A stretch of DNA of 64,000 nt, taken from the NCBI GenBank assembly GCA_016987375.1, contig PJRA01000412.1, forward strand, positions 2,311,154 through 2,375,153, written 5' to 3'. The translations under genes and the position numbers were made by a program. The number at the start of each line of letters is the position of its first letter. Position 1 is the first letter of the stretch. This stretch comes from Brachionus koreanus (taxonomy: Eukaryota; Rotifera; Eurotatoria; Ploima; Brachionidae). This document shows positions 1 to 12,646 of the stretch, piece after piece. Below the pieces are notes generated by a model, which worked only from the letters and a program-made list of their open reading frames with translations, was not told the DNA's origin and did no database searches.

Positions 1-781
1 TATAAATATTTTCATCTACAATATCAGCTACTCCATCTATTTCAACTTCAATGTTATCCGTAGTTTTATCAGTTTCAAGGAATTGAGATTCTACTTCGGT
101 GTTTAAAGAAGACTCAGTTGTTTTTAAAAGTGCATTAGAACTTTCCAAATCATTTGTTTCATAATCATATCCATAATCAAAACCATAATAATCGTTGGCA
201 TTATTTACGTCAGATTCCTTTAAATTTTCAAGCTGATTTTCATCTGATAACGCATTTTTCTCTGGAAAATTTTCTTCTATTACTTTGTTATCAAAATTCT
301 GTAACAAATCTACATGTTCTGCGTCATTGTTATGATAATCATTGTAATCATAAAAATACGTGCTAAAATCATTCTGTAGATCAACATGTGGTGCCTCAGT
401 CAGATTTTTTTGTGTATCTGAGTCGAAAGTTTCTTTATCATCAAAAACGTAACTGCTTACCGTATTAGCCACTGTAGAGAGAACTATTTCACCTTCAGGT
501 GTTGCATTTACATCATTTTCAATTTTTTTTAGCTCAGTTTCATCGGGGAATTTATAATTCTCGTTAGGTGAGCCAAAATAGTCTACATCATCATGAACTG
601 GTAAATGATCTAGCCTCAAACTCTCATCCAACGGACTGAAATAATCAGTTTCTGATGGATCCTGTTCGCGTTTATTCTTCACTGACACTTGACTTGACAA
701 ACAAACCAGCAAAATAGTGGTCTTAAATTTAAATTGTATTTTAATTTTTTTATGTATTGCTTTTATTTATAAGTATACCAT
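1..781 (-). CDS. Secreted acidic Asp/Glu/Asn/Tyr-rich protein, N-terminal part (3' end off the left edge)
   Basis: The minus strand is open from about 721 to the left edge, about 240 codons. The translation is hydrophilic and very acidic, with Tyr/Asp clusters such as YFYDYNDYHNND and YYGFDYGYDYE. No known domain is recognised. The exon opens with a hydrophobic stretch (TTILLVCLSSQVSV) that looks like a signal-peptide core followed by KNKREQ. No ATG lies in frame on this exon. An ATG at 779-781 directly followed by gtatac, and an acceptor tttaag at 722-727, would give an exon 1 consisting of little more than the start codon and a 57-nt intron, producing MTTILLVCLSSQ. That start is inference. 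The gene is likely a secreted or matrix-type acidic protein. It is transcribed away from filamin gene A, with 2.8 kb between them. Confidence 0.55.
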
Positions 782-3608
782 TATGTGATAATTTATATTT
801 ATTAGCGTGACCATATTTATGATCTTAAGGATTAAGTCTAAATTAAAAATGAGTGAATTAACCTTAAAATTAAAACAATACTAGGCAAGTAGAAGGGGAA
901 GCTGTTCTTGCAGTTTAATTTATCAATTTGATTTATTGATTTAAAATAGTAAACTATTTAGAAACAAGGATTAGTAGAATTTCATTCTAAATTTAATTAG
1001 CTAAATTTTTATTTATCTTAAATTAAAGGAATGAATAAATCACGACTCCCAATTCTCTCGGTGCATTTATCTTCAAAAGAATTAAAACGATTGAGTAATA
1101 GAGTTTTATTTTAAAGTTCTAGCGATATTAGCTAAACAACGGAACTGCATGAACGCTTGACTCTTTGCATACAAAAGCTAACACCAGCTTGTATATTGCT
1201 TGTATATTTATGATGTAATAGGCTCTGCTAATCTACGTGCCTAGAAAAAATGGGCTTTCTGGAACATTCACTAGTTTAACATTTTTTGTTTGCTAAAAAC
1301 TAACTGATTACGTGAATCATTCAAAAATTAATTTTGATTGATTTTTCTTATTTTTTTTTTAAATTTATAACTCTCATACGGCAAAGTTACGTAATTTTAG
1401 TTTAAGTTTCTTATCAATTTTATTCGACTTAGACTTATCAATTAGATATAAAGGAAAATATTTTGATTAATGATATCACTCTTTTTTTTTTTATTTAAGT
1501 TTTATTTATCTAAATAAACAAGAAAAAAATTTAAAATATCTGATCCCAAATGCTTCTAAACTTTAAATAATTTAAACGAGTTTATATGCTTGTTTATGAC
1601 TAATTAATTTCTTTGCTTTGTCAAAATTTGCTGATTTTGCAAAATTAAATAAAAAAAAATCTCAAAAAATTTATCTTGATAGAAATGTGGCCGTGTTTGA
1701 TCCAAATTGTGCATTTCTTTTTTTCACTAATATTAAACAGCTGTCAAAATTAACAATATTCTGAACATTTTAGCTTATCTATCAATAACTTAACATTATT
1801 ATTTGTATAACATTTCATAATTTTGATTGTTCGAGCTAATTAACAATGGGTACACACATAGGGATCCTCAAAAATAAAAATATTGCGCCAGTTTTTCTTA
1901 TTCAAATGTCAATAAATCATAATTAAACATTTTACAGTAAAATTTTATTTTAGGTATATTTGATTTGATCTGCAACTGCTTTTATATATGAAGGTTAATT
2001 AAAAAAAATTTAATAAAATTTATTTTGGTTTAAGTAAAAGAATCAATTATCTAGAAGAATTACGTTCTTATATAATCGATTGTTTAAAGGAATTTTGTTT
2101 GTTGTTTTAGCTAATGTTTCTGAAAAGCAGAAGAGTTTACACGAGCTTAGTATGCAGCGTTACTTTATTCTCAGCTAATTTACGTTAACATTTCTTGATT
2201 GATTTTATCATTATTCTATTAAAGCTAATGCGTTGAGACTTGTTTTATCTAATTTTATCTAAATATCTATTACATCATAATGATTCATTATTGAGTAAGA
2301 AATGTTATTAAAGGCATTGGTTTCAACTAATAAAATTCTGAACTTAACTACCAAATATCTATTCCCTAAGATAATCAATAACTCGATTACACATTTTTCA
2401 AGCTTAAAATCCTATTATAATTAAATAATTTAATTTTCACTTATTTGATTTAAATTTTACAATTCAAAACATGTGAAAATTCTGCTTAAACTTAAGACAA
2501 AATACTTGTAAACTACTCAAGTGTTCTAGACAAGAGTCTCGTATTTTTTTAAGAAAAATAATCAAAAAAGTTTGATTTTTAGCTTAAATAAATAAAAATA
2601 GCAAAAAATTGGATTTTTCTCTGTTAAAATTTTTAGTTTATTGATTTAAATAACTAAAATTTCAGAAAAATAATTCAAAAAATTAAACGAATTATTTTTT
2701 TTTAAATTGATTAAAAAATATAAAATTAAAATAAAAATTATTTAAATTAAAAATCAAAAATTAAAAATTCTTTTATAAAAAATTTCAAATTTCAAGTCTA
2801 TTTAAGATTGTAAATATTGTTTGATTATTATTTATTTAGCAAAGTTTAATAATCCAAACATTATAAACTTATTAACTTATACATGGAAATCTTTTTAGCA
2901 TAAAAGATTATCATTCGAGCAACGCCAGAGTTGTTTAAAAGTCACAAGTCTCAAGCCATCTCGTCTTTTATTTACAATAAAAAAGTTTTTTCAATTTAGT
3001 CCTGATTCATTATACTAACCAATAAAGTTGTCTTCTAGGTTTTTGTCAGTTAATCTTGACCTATGTAGTCAATAATAACCAGATTTAGAAAAAAAGCCTT
3101 TCTGAGCAATTCTGAGCAACACTACCTTCCAAACATCTAAAGTGCTGAAATCTATACTATATCTAACCAAAAGTATGATGGGCAACCACAAGCTTACTAA
3201 TTTTAAAATGAATGTATGAAAAATTTTTGGTGTTAAAAAAAATGTAGGTAAATCAAATGGATTCCTTTCTAAATATTTTAATGAAATGGTTAAAAATCAT
3301 GTATTTTTTTTATTTGATTAAGCTTAAATACAGATTTTAACAAAAGTAATTTTTCTTTTAAGTGAATATTGTTATAACATCAAAAAATTAATTTTTTCAG
3401 ATATAACTTTCAGTTCATACAATTGTAATTAAAATAATTTTTATATTTTTTTAAATAATGTGTAATTTTTATATGTTTATTAAAATAATATAGTAAAAAA
3501 TAAGAAAAAAAATTATTTTGAAACTTGAAAAAAATTTCTATTTTACAGAATTTCATATTTTTTTCATTTCAAGCATACGTTTTTAGATATATTAAGAAAA
3601 AAATTTTT
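782..3608. other. Intergenic, no gene seen
   Basis: This AT-rich stretch separates the secreted acidic protein gene from the 3' end of filamin-like gene A. It is full of A/T homopolymers and in-frame stops on both strands. I see no ORF with coding character, no RNA gene and no clear repeat. A short tandem (tgagcaattctgagcaac) occurs near 3100-3120. The promoter of the left-hand gene should lie in the first few hundred bases above 781. Confidence 0.5.
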
Positions 3609-6600
3609 TCAACAAGATAACATATCGTTTTCTAAATAACTCAGGTTTTTATCTTGAACAAATTCACTCAAAAAATTTTCCAATTCTTGCTTAGTTTTAA
3701 AAATTTGAACAATAAAAGGCGATTTAGGCACATGTTTTCCAGACCATTTAACATTTATTTCATATTCACCACTCTGAAAATGCAAATGAAAATTAATCTT
3801 TTTTTTCAATAATTCAAATCATATTACCTCCAAAGGATCATAACTGCATTCAATTCGTCTATCTCTTTCATCATTGCGCTTCATATCAACTCGAAATGCG
3901 CCTTTGGGTCCACGTATTCTTACAGTCAATTGACCAGCTCCAGCACCCCGAGTGTCACATATAAAATTTGATTTAAACTCATCAATTACACCATGATTAA
4001 TACCGGGTCCAAACACTTGAACCTTACTCGCATCAGGCGGCGATGATACCTTAAATATAAATGGACTGTTCGATACATTAATATCATTGTATTTTAGACA
4101 AAGAAAGTGTTTGCCTGTTTCGACAGGTCTAATTTTCAATTCATAGGTTCCATCTTTTCTGTCTGTAAATTGACACTCTGCTGATTTTGTTAAACCAAGA
4201 CAACTAGCACTCAATTCACCATTACCAGCACCGCGTGTGTCAATTATTGTAGACATTATTTCTTCCATTGTTACATTTTTAAAATCATTTTTGTTAATTT
4301 GTATTTTTTTAGGGTCTGTACTCATTTCAATATTTAGTATGAATGGAGATCCACAAATAAAGATGTTGTTTAATTTAATACTTAGCAAATATTGGCCAGT
4401 TTTGTCAGGAACAAAAGTACAATTGTAAATTTTGTCTTGAATTTTTTTTACCTCAAATTTCAATTCATGAAACTCGGTTGAAATTGCAGTTACAGATAAA
4501 TCTAGATGTTTATTAGATAAGTCCATATTAGATAAATCTATGAAAAAATTTGATTCTTTAAACAAGAAAGCTTTTTTGGCTCCATCGCCATAAATTTTTG
4601 CTAAACTTGTGTCAAAGCAATCGGTTGTTTTTATGCATATTGGCGAATATTTAAGTTCATAATTATTAAAATAAATATTTATTTTATATTCTCCTTCAGA
4701 CACTGGACAAAAACTAATCTGCTGATGATGCAGACTGAAGTTTTTCTTGCTATAAGGCAATAACTGATTATCGGGAGCTAAAATATTCAGTCGGACATCA
4801 CCTTCTCCTGCATCAAATGTGTTGAAGCAAAGTAGTTTCTCTTGGCCAAGTTCTAAGTCAATATTTTTTGCGTTAAAGAAATATTGACAATCATCTTTTA
4901 TTCTAACCTTGTCCGGGTTAATTACATTTGCAGTGAAGGGACTCGAAGGAATTTCTGTTCCGTCTAATTTAATACAAATTCTGAACTTTCCGATCTTGTG
5001 AGGAATATATTTAACCTCATAAAGAAACTCATCAATTTTGTTAATATAATTTTTAATCAATGTTCCGTTGGGTTCAAAAATATCCACTTCTATTTTTCCA
5101 TCAAGTGAATCAGATATTTGTGCATAAAACACTGAATAAGTGTTCTCAAGGCCATTGTATAGACCATTTCCATAAACCTTCAAAAAACAAGTTTCTGTTG
5201 CATTTATTTCGCATGTTTGATCTACAAAATTAAATAAATTATTTTTCTTTTAAAAAATTTGAACTAATGTCAAAAATCATATATCGAGTCGAAGAAAGGA
5301 TTGTCTTTGTAGAAGGATTGTCTTTGCAAGGACCACCAGAAACACAAACCCAAAGAAAGAAAAATGACGAAAGGAAACAAAGAAGAGGCACTAGAAGTAA
5401 AAAACATTCTGAGAGGGATCTGCTTAAAAATTAACAAAAACATCAGCACAACCAGATAAACTAAAAGCCCAGGAAAAATCGTTCCAATAATTTTTTATTC
5501 ATTTTTTTTCTTATTCTTTTAATCATTTAATTCAATTAAAAAAATATATATATATACTAATTCATAGACATAGTACTGTAAACAACGGTGTTAGTATACC
5601 ATCAATTGTGCCATTTATTTTTTAAATAATTTTTTTTGATTATGATTGAATTTTTAGATAACCAATTTATCCAATTTATATTTTGAAACCAAATTTAGAA
5701 TTTAAACAATGGGAATATTTAATATTTCAATAAATTTTATTAAATTTTTTTAAAAATTATTTACCTTTTATTAGATTATCACCTAATTTGATGCAAAATC
5801 TATGAATTCCTTTTTCTCTAGCTATAAATCTAACTTTGTGATTCAATGAATGATCGATTTTGAAAGGCAATTTGATTCCAGTGGGAGACTGAATTTCGGT
5901 ATGGAGCTCCGAAAATTCAATTAAAGATCGATCGACTAAAAATTAATATCTAAATCTATTTAGCGTAGGTTAAAAAGATTTACTTTCAATGACATTCTCA
6001 TCTCCGACATTAACACTCGAAGGAATTTTAACTATTCTAACCAAATTGGGATCAAATGCATTGATAAAAAATGGAGAGTTTCTAATAGGAGTATTAAAAT
6101 TCTCTATGTCAATTCTGTAGCGACCGACAAATGATGGTTTGAACTCACCCAAATAATCAAAAGACTTATTAATTTGTTTGGTCAATTTGAACCCAACATT
6201 TTCTCCTTTTGCACCTTTTACGAAAAAGATTTTATTTTATTTTAAAATTTAAAATAAAAGAATACCAAATTTAAACGAATTTGTAATGGCTTTAATTGTT
6301 TTATTTAATGATAAGTCAATAATAACAAATTTTTCGTTTTCTATTATTTGTTTCAAAATATTCAGCACTGAATTATTTGACAAATTTTTTTCTTCTTCAA
6401 TTGTAAAAATAACTCGAGTGTAACCTAAATATATTTTTTTTTATTTTTCTTAAATAAATTTAATTAAAGAAAAATATCTACCATTTTCAATGGTAACGTC
6501 TCTATTTTTTATTCGATTCTGGTCAATTTTCAAAAATTTTGCCAAAGCAGCAAAGATGTGATTTGAAAGTTGATATTCTTGATCAAGTAAAAAAGTAGCA

Positions 6601-9600
6601 AATTGACAATTTCCCGAATCTATGTCTTAATTTTTTTGTTAATTCACAAGACAAATTTTACTATCAAACTTACTAGTAATTTTGATATTTAACGAATCTT
6701 TAATTCCATTTAAATAAATTCTAAATTTTACCAAAGAGCCAACTTGTACTCCGTTGGTATTTTCAGTAACCATAAAAATTTCATTATTTGGAAATACATT
6801 TACTTTAATTGGAAAACCTTCTATAGATATTCCATTGTCAATTAGGTCGATTAGATGCTCAGATGCATGCAAGGGGACAAAATTAAGTCTCAGTCTCGAA
6901 TCGCTTTGGATAATTTTTTCAACAGGCAAATTGACTAGCTTAGCTATGCTTTTGGAACATTTCTCAGACATTGAGCTTAATGGTTCTTTTTCTGAGTAAA
7001 CAATGGCTTTTAAATTAGTTACATTACAATATTCAACTTAAAAAAAAATTAAAAAAATTTTTATTTAAATTTATTCAGCATACCATTTAGAGTAAAAGGA
7101 TTTCCGACCTGAGCGTAGCTTGGTTTGGATATTTCTCTTAAGAATCTGCCTTTCACATGCAATTTATATGGACAGCCTTTAAAGTTCTGATAGAATAAAA
7201 ATTTCATTTAATGTTTTTTAAAATTATACCTTCAATTTCATTTCCATTTTTGTAGAAAAAAACATTATAAATGCCAGTTTCAATAGGTAGAAATTTAATT
7301 TGATATATCCCGGTTGAAGGCAGCTCAAGCTTGTGTTCAACTAGCTTTTCATTATGTGTCACTTTTGCATCAATAGTTGAGTTTAATGATTTAGAATTTT
7401 GTCCATAATCAATAATTCTTACTTTTTAGATTTAATAAAAAAGTGTAATAGCAAAATTGAGAGTGTCTTTAAAGAAAATTACCATTTAATTTAACTTCTT
7501 CGCCAACAATCAAATCTTCGTTCTTATTAGTTAACTCAAAAACATCAATTTTAGAAATGTAGTTAGTAGAATAGCTTGATTTTCGCTGATGTTGGCTGAT
7601 GTTGTTTAAACCACTTAATCTTGAATTCGATTCACTTAATCTTTGATTTTTAATCTTATTAAAAGATAAATTTTGGGTTATTTCAGCTCCATTTAGCGAA
7701 TCTATTTTAATTGAAAAAGGTGAATCCTTGACTGCTTGATTGTTTAGAAACATGTAAATTTTGTATTCTCCAACTTGTTTGGGTATTAATTTTAATTCAT
7801 ATTTTGTTTCGTTTACCTTTTTTAAATCAAATAAGACCATTTTGTTATTTAATTTTATCTCTGCAGTCACTAATCCTCCACCTGAATTTGTTGTATCAAC
7901 TTTAAAACAAAAAATAAGCTCAAAATTTATTTTAAAACGTAAAAGTTTACTTGAAAATTTTACTTCTTTAGCAGTTTTATAAGTATCCTAAAATTTAAAA
8001 AAAATATTTTTTACTTATTAGGTATTAAAGAGAAATTACTAAAATCTTTTCTTAGTTATAAAAAAAAATTTGAATAAAACAATTTAAAAACAGTAACAAA
8101 AATGACTTAATAATATTCTAACTGTTCCCTATTTTTTTTATTTAAAGTTTTTGTAAATAATTTAATAAATTTTTAACACTCAAAAACCGGATGATTTTTC
8201 AATGAAAATAAAATTATTTTATAGAAAAAATTAAATAATTTTATAATATTTTTGATTTAAGATATGATTGAAAAAAAAAATTATTAAAAAAATGATTAAA
8301 TTTATTGAATAAAAAACAAATAAAGGAAGTTACAAAAGGGGTTCAAAAGACCCCTCCGGTTTTTGAGTGTTAAAGCTAACAAATTTGCTAATGAACAGCT
8401 TTATCTCATACTAGTTAACATCATGAATCCTTAGAAAAAAATCTTGCGCAGAATCTCCTTCAAATATTAGATTTTATTACTAAAGCCATTTCACAATGAT
8501 GCCAAGGACGTCATTAATACAGTTTTTGGTTAAGTTTTTTATTTGTTTAACATGAACTTATCAAATAAAAGGCATTGTGAAATTTCATACAAAACTTTCA
8601 ATACAAAATATAATGAATCTTATAATTTTTGTCTTAATAGTCATAAATTTGTTCCGCAGATGAAACCAAGTGAAAAACTGTTGTTTCACCTATTGCGCAA
8701 GTCTGCCAAATCTGTGCAAATTGATTGCGATTTATTTTAAATATTAATACATTGAGTGGAATTTTGCAGAAATTGCAAAGATTTTGCAGACTTGTTCCAT
8801 ATGCAGAACAAATTTATGACTATTAGGACAAAAGTTTTAAGATTCATTATTTTTTGTATTGAAAGTTTTGTATGATATTTCACAATGCCCAAATAAAACT
8901 GAAAAATAAAAAGAAAATTAAACTGATTAAAATTGTCTTCTGCAACTAATCTAATCATTCTACATAAATTCTGTTAATAATGGATTAATATTGCCTGTTG
9001 CACCTTGATGAATTTTTAAAAACAGTTTTTTAACCTCAATTTTAACAAAAAGATTAGTTTTTAGTATTTTATTGTTCTTTTGAACAAAATTTAACACTTG
9101 AAGCAACAAGCAAGTCATTTGACTCGTTTTATAAAATTTTAAATCCTCTTTTTTTTTAACAGACTGACTCTTCATATAAATTAATCTTTTTTAGATTATG
9201 GAGATCTTATATTTTTATTTTCTCCATAAAATTTCTTTCATTCTTTTGACTAAAAAAACACAAAAAATGCTTGGTTCTTCCGGCATTAACAAAGTTTTAA
9301 AAAAAAAGCTATATCAAGAATTTTATTTAATCTTATAAAATAAATCGAACATTGAAAATTGATTGCTAACACTAATTTGAGATTAAACATAAATGGTTTG
9401 GTGCTTCTAGTGTTAACGGATAAAATTTTATTTTTTGACTGCTAAAAAAAGTTTATATATATTTTTTTAAAGATCAAAGGCAAGTTCGCTAAATACAACA
9501 TAGTCTAACATTCATTGGTATTTTTTATACGAATTTTTAATATTTATTCTGTTCTATTTTACTTATTTTCATAAAATCGACTTTATTTAGATATAAATTC

Positions 9601-11033
9601 GTAAAATGTCACTTAAAAATTAATGATAGCTCTAAAGCATTTTAAGTAGTTGTAGTTACTGCAGTATAGTGCTTTAAGTTTGATAAATAACTAGAAAATA
9701 AGAACATGAATATTTGCATACCTTCGAATGCTGCAGATCTTGATAATTATTAAATAATAAAATTGTAAAATAAAATTTTTAATTCAAATCTACCTGAAAA
9801 TTCAGTATGAATCGAATTTTGACTTGAAAACTTTTGATCATAACTTTTACTCATTCTATTAGGAAATTTTTTTTTGCATTTTGAACGGCTTCTCGACGGA
9901 CTTCTATTCCTATTTTTTTGACATTCATCGCGTCTATACTCAGACTTGCTTCGATCTTTTTTCGACATCATTTTATCAATTATCTGTGTCAATTCGCATT
10001 CCAAACAATCAGTAGATTTACTGTTTTTATTATTTTTTAAATTTTTTTTATTTGAAATAAAAGCTCCAAAAATTTCTCTATCTATCATTTCAAAATTATA
10101 TGATGAATTGTTAGAAACTGAGGAATTTTCTTCATTTAAGATTGAATTTTGTGAAGAATAATTTACAGAATCATTTGATGATTCATTTGAGCTCGATTTA
10201 TTGGTAATGCTTGGTGATACAGTTTTGTTGTAGAGAAGTGGAATATTTTTATTTTTATCAATTTTCTTCTGTTTTTCATTGTACAAATGAAGATAATATC
10301 TCAATGTAATTGGATAAATGGAATTCTTAAATTTATTGTCAAAACCTAAAGCAGATAAATTCGAGTAACTTTTTTGCTGTCTGCTTTTAGATTTTTGCCT
10401 GCAAGAACTTCCTTTTTCTAAACCATATTTTTTTAGCGGTCTTATTATTGTCTCTTTCATGACCCAGCCGTCTTCACAAAGTTTAAAATTGGTGTTAGGT
10501 CGCAAATAAGTTTTTTTACTTATTGTAATCTTATCGCTTAAGGAATCCATAAATGTGGATTGTGAAAAATCTGTTATATTTGTTACCGAAGTTGAGAACT
10601 GACCTAAGTGTGAGCTTGATTCTAAAAATTGAGAGTTTATCGAAGAAGGCAAAGAAATGTTCAGACTTGACTCTTGGTCCGAATTGTTTGAAGATCTGTC
10701 AGATGAAAAATCAGCTTGATTATTCTCTTTTATATTGAACTCTGTAGATTCTTTGTGTTTTTCAACTTGGCCACAATTAGAAACTGGGGATGATGTAGTA
10801 CTGTAGTCTCTTTTGTAGGAGCTATTTGATGAAAAAGAACTTTCCTCTGTTTTTAAAAATCCAGTTGAGTTTTTTAAAACTTTTTGAAAGGCTTGTTCAT
10901 ATTTGTTAGCATGGAAAAAATTTAGTACATTGTCCTCTGAATTGGTGTCTTTGTCCAATAAATTTCTTGATTTAATTTGCTCCTCTTTTTGGTTTTGCTC
11001 TGAGTTTTTCGACGTTTCCGCTTGTTTGGTCAT
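3609..11033 (-). CDS. Filamin-like gene A: disordered N-terminus plus about 11 filamin repeats, no CH domain
   Basis: Thirteen exons chain in frame: 9794-11033, 9722-9738, 7951-7987, 7483-7899, 7230-7421, 7084-7176, 6674-7036, 6482-6619, 6266-6424, 5984-6214, 5765-5935, 3828-5221, 3609-3773. Together they give about 1538 aa. Exon 1 (start MTKQAETS) encodes about 413 residues of Ser/Asn/Lys-rich disordered sequence ending in an RS-like basic patch (RNRSPSRSRSK). The rest are immunoglobulin-like filamin repeats, with motifs such as SPFIFKV, RGAGNGEL, RGAGAGQLTVRIRGPKGAF and VKWSGKHVPKSPF. The last repeats align closely with gene C (DPLESGEYEINVKW against DPTEAGDYQINVKW), so A and C are paralogues. 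The earlier repeats are more diverged. Almost every intron is phase 1. No CH domain is visible, so A probably acts as a scaffold rather than an actin crosslinker. The link from exon 1 to the repeats depends on a 17-nt microexon and is the weakest join. Confidence 0.72.
8173..8373. mobile_element. Short non-autonomous DNA transposon (MITE) with TTAA target duplication
   Basis: Perfect 14-bp terminal inverted repeats, CACTCAAAAACCGG at 8177-8190 and CCGGTTTTTGAGTG at 8356-8369, are each flanked outside by TTAA. The 193-bp element has no ORF. A small hairpin (GGGGTTCAAAAGACCCC) sits just inside the right end. TTAA target duplications are typical of piggyBac-type elements, although the CAC termini are not the usual CCC start of that family. 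It lies in the 1.7-kb intron of filamin-like gene A. Confidence 0.7.
8566..8890. repeat. Large inverted repeat (arms about 95 bp), likely foldback or MITE remnant
   Basis: The plus-strand segment at about 8569-8665 (ggcattgtgaaatttcatac...) reappears as its reverse complement at about 8795-8890, with roughly 90 percent identity by eye. The centre is about 130 bp. Beyond the arms the similarity fades through shared words such as aagtctgc and aaatct. It lies in the same gene A intron as the TTAA element. The short ORFs on both strands here are products of the symmetry, not genes. Confidence 0.7.
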
Positions 11034-12108
11034 TGTGAAATTTATTACAACAAACAACTATACAGTTTAATAGATAATTTTTTATTTTTTTTTAAATTTT
11101 CATGAGAATATTCTGGTCCACTTTAATGAAAGTTTTTAATTGTCTTTTAATTTGGTTTTGCTTTTGTTTTGAAAATATTTACCTAGTTAAATAAATTGAG
11201 AATGAAAAAAACTCACTATTTAATCAAGTTTTTTATTGGCCTTTTTAATTAGGAAATTTTGATGCTCGTTCTAAATAAAGAAAATTTTAATTTCGTTTTT
11301 TTTTTTGATTAATTTTCTTCTTATTTTCGAATAGAATATGCTTTGGTTTGTCATGAAGATCAAAGCCATGCTATTTAGACCACGAAAGTAAAATTGAAGT
11401 CAATTAAAATCATGTCCAATCTCAATTTATTTTAATCAATTAAAATAGTAGCTTTGGAGAATTTGAAAGATTTTTTTTACAAAGCAAAGCAAATAAGTAT
11501 CACATGAGCGCAGTTTATTCAAATTGAATGTTAAGGTAAAATTATCATTCGAACTTGCATTCTCACATCATTGATTTTTTGAAATAAAATAATCTATAGA
11601 AATTTCAATTATCCAAGTTAAAAGGCATTTTTTTAGAGTGAGACTCTTCAAAAATAGATAAAATTTTCCCAACAAAATTATTCAATTAGTTTTTGCCTCA
11701 TTTAGACCTTTGAAATTAGTCAAAAATATCTTAAAATCTTTCAAATAAAATAAGCATGCTGTACAAAAGAAAAACATAATGAGATTAATAAGATTGCATT
11801 GCTTAATACAAAATTTAAAATAACATTGTCAAGTGTTACATTCGTCATTCTATAGTCTAAACTTTGGAAACAATTATTAAGTTTCGAAAATTTTTTTACT
11901 TTTAATTTAGGCACTGAGAAATTCAAAAACAAATTGAACAAAAATATTTCATTTTTTGATAAATCAAAAATAAATATAAAAATATTGCAGCATGCTATGT
12001 AGCATTTTTGTACTTGAAATCATGTTTTCATGTTAATAATAATAATATTAGTTAATATTCTACGGTCAAGTCTAGTTTAACTAAACTGACAAAGCAGAAT
12101 GACTAATG
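11034..12108. other. Region 5' of filamin-like gene A, no gene seen
   Basis: AT-rich sequence with no convincing ORF. It should hold the promoter and 5' UTR of gene A, immediately above 11033. I see no conserved element I can name. Confidence 0.4.
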
Positions 12109-12345
12109 TTATCCCGCTATAGTAGACTTTTCGTTTTTTTTGTTTCTACCGACATTGTCCAATCTGTTTTTGAACTGGTTGGTCGAACTTGCTGTGACAA
12201 TCGACGTTGGCAGCGCATTCCAATTGTTCACTACTCGGTTTGGTAGAAAGTTTCGTCTTGCTTCACATTTTGTTCTGAAAAGATCCTACATCTAGCTATC
12301 AAAAACTCGCCACTGATTTTAATTCTAAGACTCAAGGGGTTAGGA
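12109..12345 (-). mobile_element. Decayed non-LTR retrotransposon fragment (CR1/Jockey-like reverse transcriptase C-terminus)
   Basis: Read on the minus strand, 12109-12285 encodes a stretch containing RRNFLPNRVVNNWNALPTSI, then VTASSTNQFKNRLD and a stop. That is the usual C-terminal end of CR1/L2/Jockey-type reverse transcriptases, whose consensus resembles FF.NRV...WN.LP..VV.A.S.N.FK..LD. Upstream (12288-12345) the same protein continues in another frame (LRIKISGEF), so a frameshift has broken it. It is a dead 3' fragment. GC content is higher than in the surroundings. Confidence 0.75.
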
Positions 12346-12465
12346 TAATTAAATAAACTATAACGGGATATCTCCAAAAAAAAGTTTAGAGTCTCATACA
12401 GCGGTCAGAAAACCGCTTCTTAACATAAAAGATAGTAAAAAAAGATATAAGTTTAAGTTATAAAA

Positions 12466-12646
12466 CGGTGGAGGGTCAGCCGGTATCTTGGGATGCATTT
12501 CCTACAAAGGCACTGGTATATGCAACATTTATACAGGACGAATTTAATTTGTCTTCATTAACACCTTGGAAAACAATCTTTTACCATCTGTTGAACTCTT
12601 ATTTGATCCTAATGACCCCTGGGATTTTCAACAAGATGGGGCTTCA
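12466..12646 (+). mobile_element. Tc1/mariner transposase fragment running into the assembly gap
   Basis: The plus strand encodes GGGSAGILGCISYKGTGI and then, after a frameshift and a stop near 12541-12550, ENNLLPSVELLFDPNDPW followed by DFQQDGAS, which ends at the run of N. The order W/GGIS..G....L.NLLPS...F.....FQQDGA is the catalytic-core block of Tc1/mariner transposases around the second catalytic aspartate. The copy is broken by at least one frameshift. The unresolved bases that follow probably cover the rest of this repetitive element, and the AT-rich tail after 13036, with a CATACTGTATG palindrome, may be its far end. Confidence 0.75.

Noticed and set aside
154..366. Plus-strand His/Asn-rich ORF at the left edge
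   Set aside because: It is the antisense shadow of the longer minus-strand frame encoding the acidic secreted protein, which has a signal-peptide-like start.
8543..8958. Two opposite-strand ORFs encoding similar peptides
   Set aside because: The similarity comes from the inverted repeat. Neither frame has gene structure.
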